Positions 1 to 7,391 are shown, counted from the stretch's first letter. The stretch: DNA of 21,415 nt from Moraxellaceae bacterium (GCA_003543245.1 DPJB01000019.1:75017-96431), one strand, 5' to 3'. Notes: generated by a model from the letters alone, not told the origin. Numbers and translations are program-made.

Positions 1-851
1 CGGATCACCTGCATCTTGGCCAGCGGCTTGCCGAAGGCACTGCGCTCATGGGCATAACGCAGGGCTTCTTCCAGTGCCATCTGTGAGGTCATGTTGGCCA
101 TCACCGCCAGGTTCAGACGCTCCATCTGGAAGTTGGTCATGATGACAAAGAAGCCGGCGTTCTCGCTGCCAATGAGATTGCTCTTGGGCACCTTCACGTC
201 ATCAAAGAACAGCTCGGCGGTATCACTGGCCCACCAGCCATGCTTCTTCAGTGGCTTGCCGGTGGTGAACCCGGGCATGCCCTTTTCCATCAGCAGCAGG
301 CTGATGCCGCCATAGCCATCACCGCCGGTGCGTACGGCCACGGTGTAGTAATCGGCACGAATGCCCGAGGTAATGAACGTCTTGGAGCCGGTCACACGAT
401 AGAAATCACCATCGCTGACGGCACGCGTTTTCAGGTTGGCCACATCCGAACCGCCATTGGGCTCGGTAATCGCCAGCGCTGCAATCTTTTCGCCGCTAAG
501 CACGGAGGGAACGATGCGCTCCTTAAGCTCATCGCTGCCCCACTTCACAATGGGTGGCAGACCGATGTCCAGTGAACCGAGGCTGGCGACAAGACCACCG
601 GAGCCACAACGCATCAGTTCTTCGGTGGCAGCAATCTTCATGAAGACATCGCCTTCGGCAATGCCTCCCAACGCCTCGGGATAACCGATACCAAAAAAGC
701 CGGTACGGCCCGCCTCGTTATACAGTTCGCGCGGAAAGGTGCCCGCCTCTTCCCACTCGTCGATATGCGGCAGAATGTGTTCCTGCACCATCTTTCGCAC
801 GCTGTCGCGTACCTGGCTGTGGGTTTCGTTGAAATACTCGCTATAACTCAT
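1..851 (-). CDS. Acyl-CoA dehydrogenase, 3' end outside the window
   Basis: Flavoprotein of the acyl-CoA dehydrogenase family, which introduces an alpha,beta double bond into acyl-CoA thioesters (first step of beta-oxidation or of branched-chain acyl-CoA breakdown) and passes electrons to ETF. I read 283 complete codons from ATG at 851; the family is usually about 380-390 residues, so roughly the last quarter lies beyond the left edge. The helical N-terminal domain spans about residues 1-120. The family signature AITEPNGGSDVAN (about 127-139) starts the beta domain, and the C-terminal helical domain begins near 235. The start is supported by a GAGGG ribosome-binding site 7 nt upstream. The catalytic glutamate usually lies in the missing part, so chain-length or substrate class cannot be judged. 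The gene is monocistronic as far as can be seen, after the recR terminator on the same strand. Confidence 0.93.
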   Translation of the reverse strand, partial: MSYSEYFNETHSQVRDSVRKMVQEHILPHIDEWEEAGTFPRELYNEAGRTGFFGIGYPEALGGIAEGDVFMKIAATEELMRCGSGGLVASLGSLDIGLPPIVKWGSDELKERIVPSVLSGEKIAALAITEPNGGSDVANLKTRAVSDGDFYRVTGSKTFITSGIRADYYTVAVRTGGDGYGGISLLLMEKGMPGFTTGKPLKKHGWWASDTAELFFDDVKVPKSNLIGSENAGFFVIMTNFQMERLNLAVMANMTSQMALEEALRYAHERSAFGKPLAKMQVI

Positions 852-1041
852 GACATACCCTCGGAGATAGCGACATGCTGCCGGTCTCACGGCAACCAAG
901 CCGAGACAGCACGCCGGATAACACCTGCCTGCGACACCCGTCCACCCATGTGCAGAAACGCGCACGAACCGGTGCCAGCACGGCCGGCGACTGCAGTGAC
1001 CCCGGCTGTACGTACGGCAGCGCAGGCATCACCAAAAGGCC
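852..1041. other. Intergenic stretch, no gene seen
   Basis: This stretch lies between the recR terminator and the acyl-CoA dehydrogenase start. It must hold the dehydrogenase promoter on the minus strand, but I see no convincing -35/-10 pair. Open frames on either strand here have no ribosome-binding site and no recognisable protein features, so I call none of them genes. Confidence 0.5.
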
Positions 1042-1066
1042 AAAAAAAATCCCTCACCGAGGGATT
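1042..1066 (-). terminator. Intrinsic terminator of the dnaX-ybaB-recR operon
   Basis: On the minus strand a perfect 8-bp stem AATCCCTC/GAGGGATT with a 3-nt loop is followed by an uninterrupted run of eight Ts counted from the end of the stem. It lies about 120 nt after the recR stop and before the next minus-strand gene, so it is the natural end of the recR transcript. Confidence 0.92.
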
Positions 1067-1072
1067 CCAGAT

Positions 1073-1168
1073 GACCGAACAGTTCTTATCCGTTCAAGGG
1101 GTACTTGTCAAAGACCGCAGAGCACAACCGCTGCTAATGGCCCGTAAAGCCGCCTGTTTTGTTCGGTC
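1073..1168 (-). repeat. 9-bp inverted repeat spanning the recR 3' untranslated region
   Basis: GACCGAACA at 1073-1081 is the exact reverse complement of TGTTCGGTC at 1160-1168. In the recR transcript these arms would pair across 78 nt, closing the 3' UTR into one domain that ends directly beside the intrinsic terminator. The left arm also overlaps a small local hairpin (CGGT-CAG-ACCG on the minus strand), so alternative folds exist. No reading frame was recognised inside. Confidence 0.45.
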
Positions 1169-1188
1169 TGACCGATGGAGGGTTTGAC

Positions 1189-1788
1189 TCAACCCAGGGC
1201 TTTGCGCCCGGCCAGGGCATGGGCCAGCGTATTGCCGTCCACAAACTCCAGCTCACCACCCATGGGCACGCCATGCGCAATACGGCTGACCACAATACCG
1301 GTATCACGCAGGGCCTCACGAATGTAATGGGCAGTGGCCTCACCTTCCACCGTGGGATTGGTGGCAAGAATCAGTTCGCGCACCTCGCCCTGTCGCACAC
1401 GCTCCAGCAGCTTTGGAATACCCAGCTCCCTGGGACCAATGCCGTCCAGCGGTGAGAGATGGCCCTTGAGGACAAAGTACAAGCCACGGAAGGAACCCGC
1501 GCTTTCCACCGCCAGTACATCCACCGGGGTTTCGACCACGCAGAGAATGGAACGGTCACGCGAGCTACTGGAGCAGAGATGACAGACGTCCTGTTCGGTC
1601 AGGCTCTGGCACTCGCGACACTCGCGCACCTGCTCCATGGCACGTGTCAGCACTTCGGCCAGCCTGAGACCTCCTGCACGCTGCCGCTCAAGCAAGTGCA
1701 AGGCCATACGCTGGGCCGATTTCGGACCAACGCCTGGCAACACGCGCAAGGCGTCTACCAGCTCGGTAACAAGAGGGCTCAGGAACAT
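1189..1788 (-). CDS. recR: Recombination protein RecR
   Basis: RecR works with RecO and RecF to load RecA on SSB-coated gapped DNA during recombinational repair. The protein is 199 residues, close to the usual ~200. It has an N-terminal helix-hairpin-helix segment (VLPGVGPKSAQRMA, about 16-29), a four-cysteine zinc module (Cys57, 60, 69, 72) and a Toprim domain (about 80-175) including the conserved ILATNPTVEGEATA. It ends in the conserved RIAHGVPMGGELE stretch. The start ATG overlaps the stop of the upstream secreted-protein gene by one base (TGATG), there is no clear ribosome-binding site of its own, and the N-terminus lines up with known RecR, so translational coupling is likely. It is the last gene of the dnaX operon. 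Confidence 0.98.
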   Translation of the reverse strand: MFLSPLVTELVDALRVLPGVGPKSAQRMALHLLERQRAGGLRLAEVLTRAMEQVRECRECQSLTEQDVCHLCSSSSRDRSILCVVETPVDVLAVESAGSFRGLYFVLKGHLSPLDGIGPRELGIPKLLERVRQGEVRELILATNPTVEGEATAHYIREALRDTGIVVSRIAHGVPMGGELEFVDGNTLAHALAGRKALG

Positions 1789-2240
1789 CAGGGGCAGGCC
1801 ACCGGCGTCAAGGGCGAGACATTTTCTGCCTTGACAAGAGTCGCCAGATCATAGGTTTCACCCATGCCGCTTTCGACGACATACCGCGAAATGCTTACCG
1901 TCGCCGTACCCGTCATACCGCAAGCGCCGGCAGGGGGCTGTGGCGGCAGGCCAAGGGCCGTAATGCTGGAACGTGTATTGGCAAAACAGAACATGGCGGG
2001 CTTGTTGGTGGCAAAAGCCCGGGGCAACTGCTTCAGTCCTGTGGCATCCGGAAAAAAGCAGACACGGTCACCACGCCAGTCCAGCGTAATGGAGTCCTGC
2101 AAACGCTCGAAGCGGCCGCTCACGGTCAACTCACCCTGATACTCAACGTAGCGGCCGTCACGGCCCACTTCCCTGAAGGGGCCGGCCAGCACTGGTGCTG
2201 TCAGGCACATCAAGGCAAACGTCAGAAAAATATTCCGCAT
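1788..2240 (-). CDS. Small secreted hypothetical protein between ybaB and recR
   Basis: I do not recognise this 150-residue protein. It begins with a typical signal peptide: Arg2, a hydrophobic core (about 4-17) and a probable signal peptidase I site after Ala19 (VLA|GP). Cys12 lies inside the signal peptide and does not form a lipobox. The mature part has four cysteines (61, 85, 107, 149), enough for two disulfides, which fits the periplasm or outside. It looks beta-rich. It starts 28 nt after ybaB and its stop overlaps the recR start, so it is embedded in the dnaX-ybaB-recR operon. The ribosome-binding site is weak (AGAG about 11 nt upstream). Nothing in the sequence links it to recombination; it may simply share transcription and drive recR translation by coupling. 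Confidence 0.85.
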   Translation of the reverse strand: MRNIFLTFALMCLTAPVLAGPFREVGRDGRYVEYQGELTVSGRFERLQDSITLDWRGDRVCFFPDATGLKQLPRAFATNKPAMFCFANTRSSITALGLPPQPPAGACGMTGTATVSISRYVVESGMGETYDLATLVKAENVSPLTPVACP

Positions 2241-2268
2241 TATTTTTTATTCTCTGTAGGCAACCCTG

Positions 2269-2598
2269 TCAGAAAGGCAGCTTCATGCCTGCTGGCAGAT
2301 TGAGTCCCTGAGTCACGGCACCCATCTTGCTCTGGCTGAAGGCCTCGACCTTGCGCACGGCATCGTTGACCGCTGCTGCAATCAAGTCTTCCAGCATTTC
2401 CTTGTCTTCTTTCAGCAAGCTGTCGTCAATTTCGACACGCTTCACGTCATGACGTCCCGTCATCGTGACTTTCACAAGGCCGGCACCGGACTCGCCCTGT
2501 ATTTCGGAATTGGCCAGCTCTTCCTGCGCTTTTGCCATCTGCTTCTGCATCTGTTCCTGCATGCGCTGGGCCTGTTGCATCAGTTGCTGCATGTTCAT
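2269..2598 (-). CDS. ybaB: YbaB/EbfC family nucleoid-associated protein
   Basis: A member of the YbaB/EbfC family, small DNA-binding proteins that dimerise and coat the nucleoid. The length of 109 residues is typical. The first 30 residues are a Gln/Met/Lys-rich amphipathic helix (MNMQQLMQQAQRMQEQMQKQ), followed by the conserved beta core with GLVKVTMTGRHDVKRVEID and a helical end with the common LPAGMKLPF tail. It starts 15 nt after the dnaX stop, with an AAGAGAG ribosome-binding site, in the classic dnaX-ybaB-recR order, except that one extra gene separates it from recR. Confidence 0.97.
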   Translation of the reverse strand: MNMQQLMQQAQRMQEQMQKQMAKAQEELANSEIQGESGAGLVKVTMTGRHDVKRVEIDDSLLKEDKEMLEDLIAAAVNDAVRKVEAFSQSKMGAVTQGLNLPAGMKLPF

Positions 2599-2613
2599 GG
2601 CGATAATCTCTCT

Positions 2614-4464
2614 TCAATCAATAGGGTTAATCGAATCCGGCAGGATTTCTGCCTGGAAGTCATTAATGAGTGTCTGCACAAACGGATCAGCCTGCAGGGT
2701 TGCCGTGGCAGCTTGCAGGCGCGCCTGCTTGCGGGCAGCTATCACCTGCATCGGTGTTGCGTAGACAGGGTCTTTCTTGGCCATGCGCAACTGGACGCCA
2801 GGGAAGTGCCGGCGAAAGCACTCCTCGATCTGGCCGAAGGACTGGCCACTGGCCAGAATGTCATGCTTGGCGGCAAGCTGGAACTCACAGGCACCATCCG
2901 CCAGCACCATCATGGCTGCATGACGGGCCAGATTAAGCCCACCACCGGCAAGCCCGCTGTGAAGCACCCACTGTTCCCAGCTTTCCGGGGTGCAGTAATC
3001 CTGCGGATTACCGCTGCAGGAAAAAGCCGGCTCTCTTGCTTGCGGTACCGCAGCAACGGCCGGAGTAACAGCGGCAACTTCCTGCGGTACCGGTTGGGTT
3101 ACCTGCTGAGGTGCCTGCTGGGAAACCGGCTTGAGCGGAATGACATTGGATGCCGGCGCTTCGGCACGGGCGACAGCGGCGGAAGGACTGGCCACAGGGC
3201 GGGACACCGGCTGGTGCTGTTGTTGCGGCTGTGCCATGGCCACGGCAGCAGATGCGCGCACGGGCACCGACTGCATGGCCTGCACACCACCACCGGAACC
3301 GCCTGGCCTGTTGCCAGGTGCCGCCGGGCGGCCGGGCATGGCGGTACGCGCACCACCCTGCACTGTCTCGGGCGACACGGGCACGGGACGGAACGCCAGC
3401 ATGCGCATCAGGGTCATTTCAAAACCGGAACGGGCATCGGCCGCCCAAGGCATGTCACGACGGCCATGCAGGGCAATCTGGTAATAGAGTTGCGTATCTT
3501 CTGCAGTCATGGCTTGCGCCAGCGCCAGCACGCGACCGGCATCACCGAGTGAATTATCCACGGCTGCTGGCAGCATCTGGCCAAGCGCAATGCGGTGCAG
3601 GGTAGAGACAAGCTCGGCCAGGGCGCCGGAAAAATCGACGCTTTGCTCCGCCAGTTGTGCACACACGTCCAGCACCACGGCAGCATCGCCGGAATTCACC
3701 GCGTCCAGCACACGGAAAACGAGATCACGGTCAATCGAACCCAGCATGCTGCGTACATCAGCCGTACCCAGCCGGCCATTGCCAAAGGCAATCGCCTGAT
3801 CGGTCAGTGACAATGCGTCACGCATGGAACCGTTGGCGGCACGCCCCAGCTCCCAGAGTGCGCTCTCCTCGAACTCCACCATTTCTTTCTGCAGCACAAC
3901 CGAAAGATGCTCGACCACGCGCTCTGGCGACATGGCCTTGAGCGAAAACTGCAGGCAGCGCGACAGGATGGTGACAGGCAGCTTTTGCGGATCGGTTGTC
4001 GCCAGCAGGAACTTCACATGGGGCGGCGGCTCTTCCAGTGTCTTCAGCAAGGCATTGAACGAGTGCCCGGACAGCATGTGCACTTCGTCAATCAGGTAAA
4101 CCTTGTAGCGGCCGCGTGTCGGTGCGTACTGCACATTGTCGAGCAGCTCGCGCGTGTCCTCGACCTTGGTACGCGAGGCCGCATCAACCTCGATCAGGTC
4201 AACGAAACGGCCTTCATCAATCTCGCGGCAGGTGGAACAGACACCACACGGCTCGGAACTGACGCCGGTTTCGCAATTCAGGCACTTGGCCAGGATGCGG
4301 GCGATGGTGGTCTTGCCCACACCGCGGGTGCCGGTAAACAGGTAGGCATGGTGCAGGCGGTCCTGATCCAGCGCATTGATGAGCGCACGCGCGACATGCT
4401 CCTGCCCGATCAGCTCGCGAAAGCTCTTGGGACGGTATTTACGCGCCAGAACCTGATAACTCAT
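2614..4464 (-). CDS. dnaX: DNA polymerase III subunit tau/gamma
   Basis: The clamp-loader ATPase that assembles the beta clamp on primed DNA and, as tau, links polymerase cores and helicase. 616 residues from the chosen start MSYQVLARKYRP, which is the canonical N-terminus and has AAGGA about 11 nt upstream; an open frame extends 22 codons further but lacks family similarity. Visible features are Walker A GTRGVGKT (45-52), zinc module cysteines 64, 73, 76 and 79, Walker B/DEVH (126-129) and the sensor/arginine-finger SRC (168-170). A long Ala/Pro/Gln linker follows (about 390-500), then the tau-specific C-terminal domain. I do not see the A-AAA-AAG slippery heptamer that makes gamma in E. coli. 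First gene of the dnaX-ybaB-secreted protein-recR operon. Confidence 0.97.
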   Translation of the reverse strand: MSYQVLARKYRPKSFRELIGQEHVARALINALDQDRLHHAYLFTGTRGVGKTTIARILAKCLNCETGVSSEPCGVCSTCREIDEGRFVDLIEVDAASRTKVEDTRELLDNVQYAPTRGRYKVYLIDEVHMLSGHSFNALLKTLEEPPPHVKFLLATTDPQKLPVTILSRCLQFSLKAMSPERVVEHLSVVLQKEMVEFEESALWELGRAANGSMRDALSLTDQAIAFGNGRLGTADVRSMLGSIDRDLVFRVLDAVNSGDAAVVLDVCAQLAEQSVDFSGALAELVSTLHRIALGQMLPAAVDNSLGDAGRVLALAQAMTAEDTQLYYQIALHGRRDMPWAADARSGFEMTLMRMLAFRPVPVSPETVQGGARTAMPGRPAAPGNRPGGSGGGVQAMQSVPVRASAAVAMAQPQQQHQPVSRPVASPSAAVARAEAPASNVIPLKPVSQQAPQQVTQPVPQEVAAVTPAVAAVPQAREPAFSCSGNPQDYCTPESWEQWVLHSGLAGGGLNLARHAAMMVLADGACEFQLAAKHDILASGQSFGQIEECFRRHFPGVQLRMAKKDPVYATPMQVIAARKQARLQAATATLQADPFVQTLINDFQAEILPDSINPID

Positions 4465-4658
4465 GCCACCAATCCTTGCCCGTTGTTGCGGGAACAGCCT
4501 CTGGTACTCCCCTGCAGGGAGCCTTTTCAAAGGGGGTCTATGCTAGGCAACCTGTCGCCAATTATCCATGCGTAATCGTCATTCCGGGCGCTGCCTGCCG
4601 ACAAAACCGTCAAAAGCCGATGCACTTGCACAAAAAGCCGCCAACCGACCGGACGAGC

Positions 4659-4689
4659 GCTTGCCCACAAGCACAGGCGCCCCTTATCT
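4659..4689 (+). promoter_or_regulatory. Candidate sigma-70 promoter of the alpha/beta hydrolase gene, with overlapping palindrome
   Basis: TTGCCC at 4661-4666 and TTATCT at 4684-4689 are separated by 17 bp, a good sigma-70 arrangement ending 30 nt before the hydrolase ATG. The -35 box sits in a perfect 5-bp inverted repeat GCTTG-CCCA-CAAGC (4659-4672), which could be an operator or chance. The dnaX promoter must lie in the same 255-nt divergent gap, but I could not place it; a CTCCC/GGGAG hairpin near 4508-4522 would be in its leader. Confidence 0.42.
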
Positions 4690-4719
4690 TCTTGCGACCA
4701 ATCAGTCAGAAGATTCCCA

Positions 4720-5946
4720 ATGGAACAGATCGCCCAGTATGTCTCCCGCGTGGCCAATGAAACCTACGGGCACTCCCGCCGGCTGATGCCCGAGCAGCCA
4801 TGGTGGAACAATCTGGACCCGGCCTTTCACAAGTTTCCTGACGACTTCTACCTGGACCTGAAGTCCCAGGCCATGGTGGATGGCACCGCGGTAGTGGATC
4901 TGGGCATGCGCACCGCCCTCGCCGCCTTCGCCCTTGGCATGGCCTTGCCCACCACGCTCTGGCCCGGCCGGTTCCAGGCCGACCGCGCCCGGTTCGACTT
5001 CTACAAGGACATGGCCGACAGCCATGACACTACCCGCTTCTTCACGCGCTCCCGGCAAAAGGTCAGCGTACGCCATCATCCGGCAGGCCATCTGGCCCAC
5101 AAGCCGAAAGAAGGCCGGGTGGAGGTGCTGTCTTTCGAAAGCCCCTTTCAGGCCGTAAACCCGGCCATGCGCGAGCAATATGCCCGACACCGACGCAACC
5201 GCATCGCCTGGGCCGAGCACTGGCGTCATGACGGCCCGGCACGACCGACCATCTGCCTGATCCACGGCTTTGTGGCCGATCCGTACTGGATCAACAGCCG
5301 TTTTCTGGCCATGCCCTGGTTCTATGAACAGGGTTATGACGTCCTGCTCTACACCCTGCCCTTTCATGGCAAACGCCAGGAAGCACTGTCACCGTTCTCC
5401 GGTCACGGCTACTTCTCGCACGGCTTTTCACACATCAATGAAACGATTGCCCATGCCGTGCATGATTTCCGCCTGTACATGGATTATCTGGAAGATCTGG
5501 GCGCACCGCAGATCGGTGTCACCGGCATCTCTCTGGGCGGCTTTACCACGTCATTGCTGGCTGCCGTCGAAGACCGCCTGGCTTTCGCGATTCCCAATGT
5601 ACCCTTGGCCAGCATTCTGGACCTGATCCTGGAGTGGAGCCCGGCCAGTGAGTTCATCAAGACCGGCCTGCGCCTCGCCGGTATGGATATCCGCGAGGCC
5701 CGTCATGTCATGGCAGCGAGTTGTCCACTGACGTATGCCCCGCGCCTTCCGAAGGAACGGCTGATGATCGTGGCAGGTGCCGGCGACCGCTTTGCCCCGC
5801 CCAAGCATTCGCGCCTGCTGTGGGATCACTGGGACCGCCCCAACCTGCACTGGTTCCCCGGCAATCACCTGATCCATCTGGACCAGGGAAAATACCTGAA
5901 GGAAATGGCCAGTTTCATGCACAGGATCGGATTCGACCGGGCATAA
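4720..5946 (+). CDS. Alpha/beta-hydrolase fold protein
   Basis: A 408-residue alpha/beta hydrolase. The fold begins only after about 170 residues of N-terminal extension rich in aromatic and charged residues. Oxyanion-hole HGF lies at 182-184 and the nucleophile elbow G-I-S-L-G-G has Ser271. The acid is probably Asp356 in AGAGDRF, and the base His383 in PGNHLIHL (His386 is an alternative). No signal peptide is evident; a weakly hydrophobic stretch (about 58-80) could be membrane-associated. A complete Ser-Asp-His set suggests an active esterase or thioesterase, but the substrate cannot be read from the sequence. It is transcribed away from dnaX and followed after 104 nt by an aminotransferase gene, with a large hairpin between them. 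The ribosome-binding site is weak (AGAAGA). Confidence 0.88.
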   Translation: MEQIAQYVSRVANETYGHSRRLMPEQPWWNNLDPAFHKFPDDFYLDLKSQAMVDGTAVVDLGMRTALAAFALGMALPTTLWPGRFQADRARFDFYKDMADSHDTTRFFTRSRQKVSVRHHPAGHLAHKPKEGRVEVLSFESPFQAVNPAMREQYARHRRNRIAWAEHWRHDGPARPTICLIHGFVADPYWINSRFLAMPWFYEQGYDVLLYTLPFHGKRQEALSPFSGHGYFSHGFSHINETIAHAVHDFRLYMDYLEDLGAPQIGVTGISLGGFTTSLLAAVEDRLAFAIPNVPLASILDLILEWSPASEFIKTGLRLAGMDIREARHVMAASCPLTYAPRLPKERLMIVAGAGDRFAPPKHSRLLWDHWDRPNLHWFPGNHLIHLDQGKYLKEMASFMHRIGFDRA

Positions 5947-5974
5947 CCCCCTGCCTTGATGTTTCTGGCCAAGT

Positions 5975-6037
5975 GACGGCATGATGCAGGCAAACAACAA
6001 GTGAAGCCGCCACAGCGCAGGCGTCATGCCGTCTTTT
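5975..6037 (+). terminator. 13-bp hairpin plus T4 between hydrolase and aminotransferase genes: terminator or attenuator
   Basis: GACGGCATGATGC (5975-5987) pairs with GCGTCATGCCGTC (6021-6033) over 13 bp with one G-U pair, enclosing a 33-nt loop, and is followed directly by TTTT. It lies 28 nt after the hydrolase stop and ends only 13 nt before the aminotransferase ATG, with AGGAA in between. The loop is long and the T-run short for an ordinary intrinsic terminator, so a leader structure controlling the aminotransferase gene or a protein-binding inverted repeat are alternatives. Confidence 0.5.
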
Positions 6038-6050
6038 CAGGAACCCGCTC

Positions 6051-7208
6051 ATGTCCACCCAATACCCAGCTGTCGATCCCGAAGGCCTGCTCGAATATTC
6101 GGTTGTGTTTACCGACCGCGCACTCAATCACATGTCGAAAGAATTCCAGCAGGTAATGCGGGATATCTCCGGCACTCTGAAGCAGGTTTATAACTCGGAT
6201 GCTGTTGCCATTGTCCCCGGCGGCGGCAGTTTCGGCATGGAGGCAGTGGCACGCCAACTGGCCACCGGCCGGAAGTGCATGGTGTTGCGCAATGGCTGGT
6301 TCAGTTACCGCTGGACGCAGATTTTCGACATAGGCCAGATTCCCTCTGAAACAATCGTCATGAAGGCTCGTCCCGTCAGCACAGGCCGGCAAGCGGCTTT
6401 TGCACCAGCACCGATTGACGAAGTGGTCGCGGCCATTCATGCCGAAAAACCCGCACTGGTCTTTGCGCCGCACGTAGAAACAGCATCAGGCATCATTCTG
6501 CCTGACGATTACCTGCGCGCCGTGGCAAATGCCGTGCACGCCGTTGGCGGACTGTTTGTGCTCGACTGTGTGGCCTCGGGCGCCATCTGGGTCGACATGA
6601 AGTCATGCGGCATTGATGTACTGATCAGTGCACCGCAAAAAGGCTGGAGTGCTTCCCCTTGCTGCGCATTGATCATGCTGAGCGATGCCGCACTTGAGCA
6701 GGTCAACGCAACGACAAGCAGCAGCTTTGCCGCTGATCTCAAAAAATGGCTGCAGATAATGCAGGCCTATGAAAATGGCGGCCATGCCTATCATGCCACG
6801 CTGCCAACCGGCGCCCTCGCCGCTTTCCGTGATGCAATGAAGGAAACCGAAGCCGCCGGGTTTGCCCTGCTGTGTGAAAGGCAGTTTGAACTGGGACGTC
6901 GCGTCCGCGCGCTGTTGGGCGAAAACGGTTTCCGCAGCGTCGCGGCACCAGGCTTTGAAGCCCCAGGGGTCGTCGTAAGCTACACCGATGATGATCTGGT
7001 GCATAACGGCCGTAAATTCATTGAGCTTGGCCTGCAAACTGCTGCTGGCGTCCCGCTGATGTGTGATGAACCTGTCGACTACAAAACATTCCGTGTTGGC
7101 CTGTTCGGCCTCGACAAGTTACAGAACATTGATCAGGCGGTTGGCAATCTGGACAAGGCCCTGAAAAAAATTCAGGCCAGCCAGCAACCCGCTCCAGCAG
7201 TTGTTTGA
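6051..7208 (+). CDS. Class V (PLP-dependent) aminotransferase
   Basis: A 385-residue fold-type I PLP enzyme of aminotransferase class V, the family of serine-pyruvate and alanine-glyoxylate aminotransferases. The N-terminal part has the PGGGSFGMEAV cofactor phosphate loop (about 56-66). Asp172 in FVLDCVASGA would bind the pyridine nitrogen, and Lys197 in SAPQKGWS is the Schiff-base lysine. FRVGLFG (about 348-354) matches the C-terminal conserved region with its carboxylate-binding arginine. The length is normal and all key residues are present, so an active cytosolic enzyme is expected; the amino donor and acceptor cannot be assigned. The start is chosen from the AGGAA site 8 nt upstream. The small zinc-ribbon gene begins 9 nt after its stop, so the two are probably cotranscribed. 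Confidence 0.92.
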   Translation: MSTQYPAVDPEGLLEYSVVFTDRALNHMSKEFQQVMRDISGTLKQVYNSDAVAIVPGGGSFGMEAVARQLATGRKCMVLRNGWFSYRWTQIFDIGQIPSETIVMKARPVSTGRQAAFAPAPIDEVVAAIHAEKPALVFAPHVETASGIILPDDYLRAVANAVHAVGGLFVLDCVASGAIWVDMKSCGIDVLISAPQKGWSASPCCALIMLSDAALEQVNATTSSSFAADLKKWLQIMQAYENGGHAYHATLPTGALAAFRDAMKETEAAGFALLCERQFELGRRVRALLGENGFRSVAAPGFEAPGVVVSYTDDDLVHNGRKFIELGLQTAAGVPLMCDEPVDYKTFRVGLFGLDKLQNIDQAVGNLDKALKKIQASQQPAPAVV

Positions 7209-7217
7209 GCGACACTC

Positions 7218-7391
7218 ATGGGTGATGTAGTGCCATTCCGAAGGCCGGCTGCCAAACCAAAAGGCATGTGCCAGCACGGCTTTCACAAATGGACGATATG
7301 GCAGGACAAGCAGTTTGACGTGCAGAAGGGAAAACTGGTCACGGTGTACAAGTGCGAGCGTTGCGGTGAGCAGAAAGTCGAAGCGCTCTAG
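7218..7391 (+). CDS. Small zinc-ribbon-like protein (57 residues)
   Basis: Reading from ATG at 7218 gives 57 residues beginning MGDVVPFRRP and ending in EQKVEAL. It contains two metal-ligand-like clusters, C18-x-H20-x2-H23 and C46-x2-C49, separated by a short stretch likely to be a beta hairpin (QFDVQKGKLVTVYKC). This is the shape of a single small zinc ribbon. A basic PFRRPAAKPK segment precedes it and could contact nucleic acid. The gene begins 9 nt after the aminotransferase stop with only a weak GAG as ribosome-binding site, so coupling to the upstream gene is likely. I recall similar uncharacterised small proteins from pseudomonads, but cannot confirm this here. Function unknown. Confidence 0.72.
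   Translation: MGDVVPFRRPAAKPKGMCQHGFHKWTIWQDKQFDVQKGKLVTVYKCERCGEQKVEAL

Noticed and set aside
765..1187. Open frame of 140 codons on plus between the acyl-CoA dehydrogenase and recR genes
   Set aside because: It runs antisense through the recR terminator and UTR and the start of the dehydrogenase gene, has no ribosome-binding site, and encodes low-complexity sequence unlike any protein family.
3010..3040. T5 run with downstream hairpin in the dnaX linker as a programmed frameshift site
   Set aside because: The zero-frame codons give U-UUU-UCC, which re-pairs poorly in the A site after a -1 slip, and the stem is interrupted by a bulge; not enough to claim a frameshift.
2449..3552. Long open frame (367 codons) on plus opposite dnaX
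   Set aside because: Antisense shadow of the GC-rich Ala/Pro-coding dnaX linker; the product is His/Gly/Arg/Leu-rich as expected from the reverse frame of such codons.
4508..4522. CTCCC/GGGAG palindrome upstream of dnaX as an operator or terminator
   Set aside because: Short stem without a T-run and no identified promoter to place it against; mentioned only as a possible leader hairpin.
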